Below are positions 5,042 to 5,059 of a stretch of 5,059 nucleotides of DNA, in pieces. Both the position numbers and the translations under genes were made by a program. The DNA lies in contig JAUYJQ010000012.1 in the NCBI GenBank assembly GCA_030699295.1, positions 1-5,059 of the forward strand, in the 5' to 3' direction. Source of the DNA: Candidatus Beckwithbacteria bacterium. GTDB lineage: Bacteria > Patescibacteriota > Microgenomatia > UBA1400 > CG1-02-47-37. The notes beneath the pieces are model-generated. The model was not told the DNA's origin. It searched no databases and saw nothing but the letters and a program-made list of their open reading frames with translations. Within the stretch, counting starts at the first letter, position 1; the number at the start of each line of letters is the position of its first letter.

Positions 5042-5059
5042 TTATCTGCCATGGCGTAA

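Larger units (their letters stand above)
4963..5043 (+). repeat. Long imperfect palindrome / RNA hairpin, REP-like element
   Basis: Positions 4963-4993 pair with 5013-5043: 31 aligned positions, of which 23 are Watson-Crick, five are G-T/G-U (4964, 4976, 4978, 4982, 4985) and three are mismatches (4965, 4969, 4977). The inner eight pairs, AGGTCTAA with TTAGACCT, are perfect. A second small inverted repeat, GGAAT (4999-5003) and ATTCC (5006-5010), closes the AT-rich apex. No U-tract follows on either strand, so it is not a standard intrinsic terminator. It lies upstream of the predicted ileS start and is not part of that mRNA, but would be in a rightward transcript. I infer a dispersed palindromic element; its family is not identified. 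Confidence 0.75.

Noticed and set aside
4963..5043. Intrinsic terminator
   Set aside because: The stem is long, but no run of T follows on the plus strand or on the minus strand beyond 4963.
4963..5043. Start of a CRISPR array
   Set aside because: There are only two copies of a 17-bp unit, the between-copy sequence is part of the same palindrome, and no cas gene is present.
4900..5059. T-box riboswitch controlling ileS
   Set aside because: The predicted ileS start site is at the ATG, leaving no leader, and no T-box sequence or specifier-loop arrangement is visible on the minus strand.

Overview
The window looks like a compact bacterial chromosome segment, most likely from the candidate phyla radiation (Patescibacteria) and possibly Microgenomates-like. 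The clues are very short spacers, weak or absent Shine-Dalgarno sites, an isoleucyl-tRNA synthetase with a rearranged HIGH signature (GVHH), and an unusual bL27 N-terminus. This placement is an inference from gene features, not from a database search. Stops used are TGA, TAG and TAA, so nothing points to a recoded TGA.

Positions 1-4899 are one co-directional block on the minus strand. In transcription order it is ileS (4899-2110), an SEDS glycosyltransferase that is best called rodA (2113-1058), rplU for bL21 (1049-741), rpmA for bL27 (726-475), and the N-terminal 157 codons of parB (471-1, cut by the window edge). ileS and rodA overlap by ATGA, and the other gaps are 8, 14 and 3 nt. The block combines tRNA charging, cell-wall elongation, large-subunit ribosome assembly and chromosome segregation. 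A good internal promoter in the 3' end of rodA probably drives rplU-rpmA-parB separately.

Positions 4900-4928 are a 29-nt divergent control region. Two sigma70-like promoters face away from each other, and each -35 lies in or beside the start of the opposite reading frame. At ileS, rplU and the rightward frame the -10 box ends only 6-8 nt before the ATG. This predicts leaderless or nearly leaderless mRNAs.

Positions 4929-5059 hold no recognisable gene. There is a 36-codon frame with a convincing promoter-start arrangement. Its body runs into a large imperfect palindrome (4963-5043) containing two copies of a 17-bp direct repeat, with a 9-bp in-frame tandem duplication at its left edge. The palindrome folds better as plus-strand RNA, because five positions are G-U wobbles on that strand and would be A-C mismatches on the other. 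It looks like a dispersed REP-like or small mobile palindromic element, and it is the least explained part of the window. The ORFs lying opposite ileS, rodA and rplU appear to be shadows and are not annotated.
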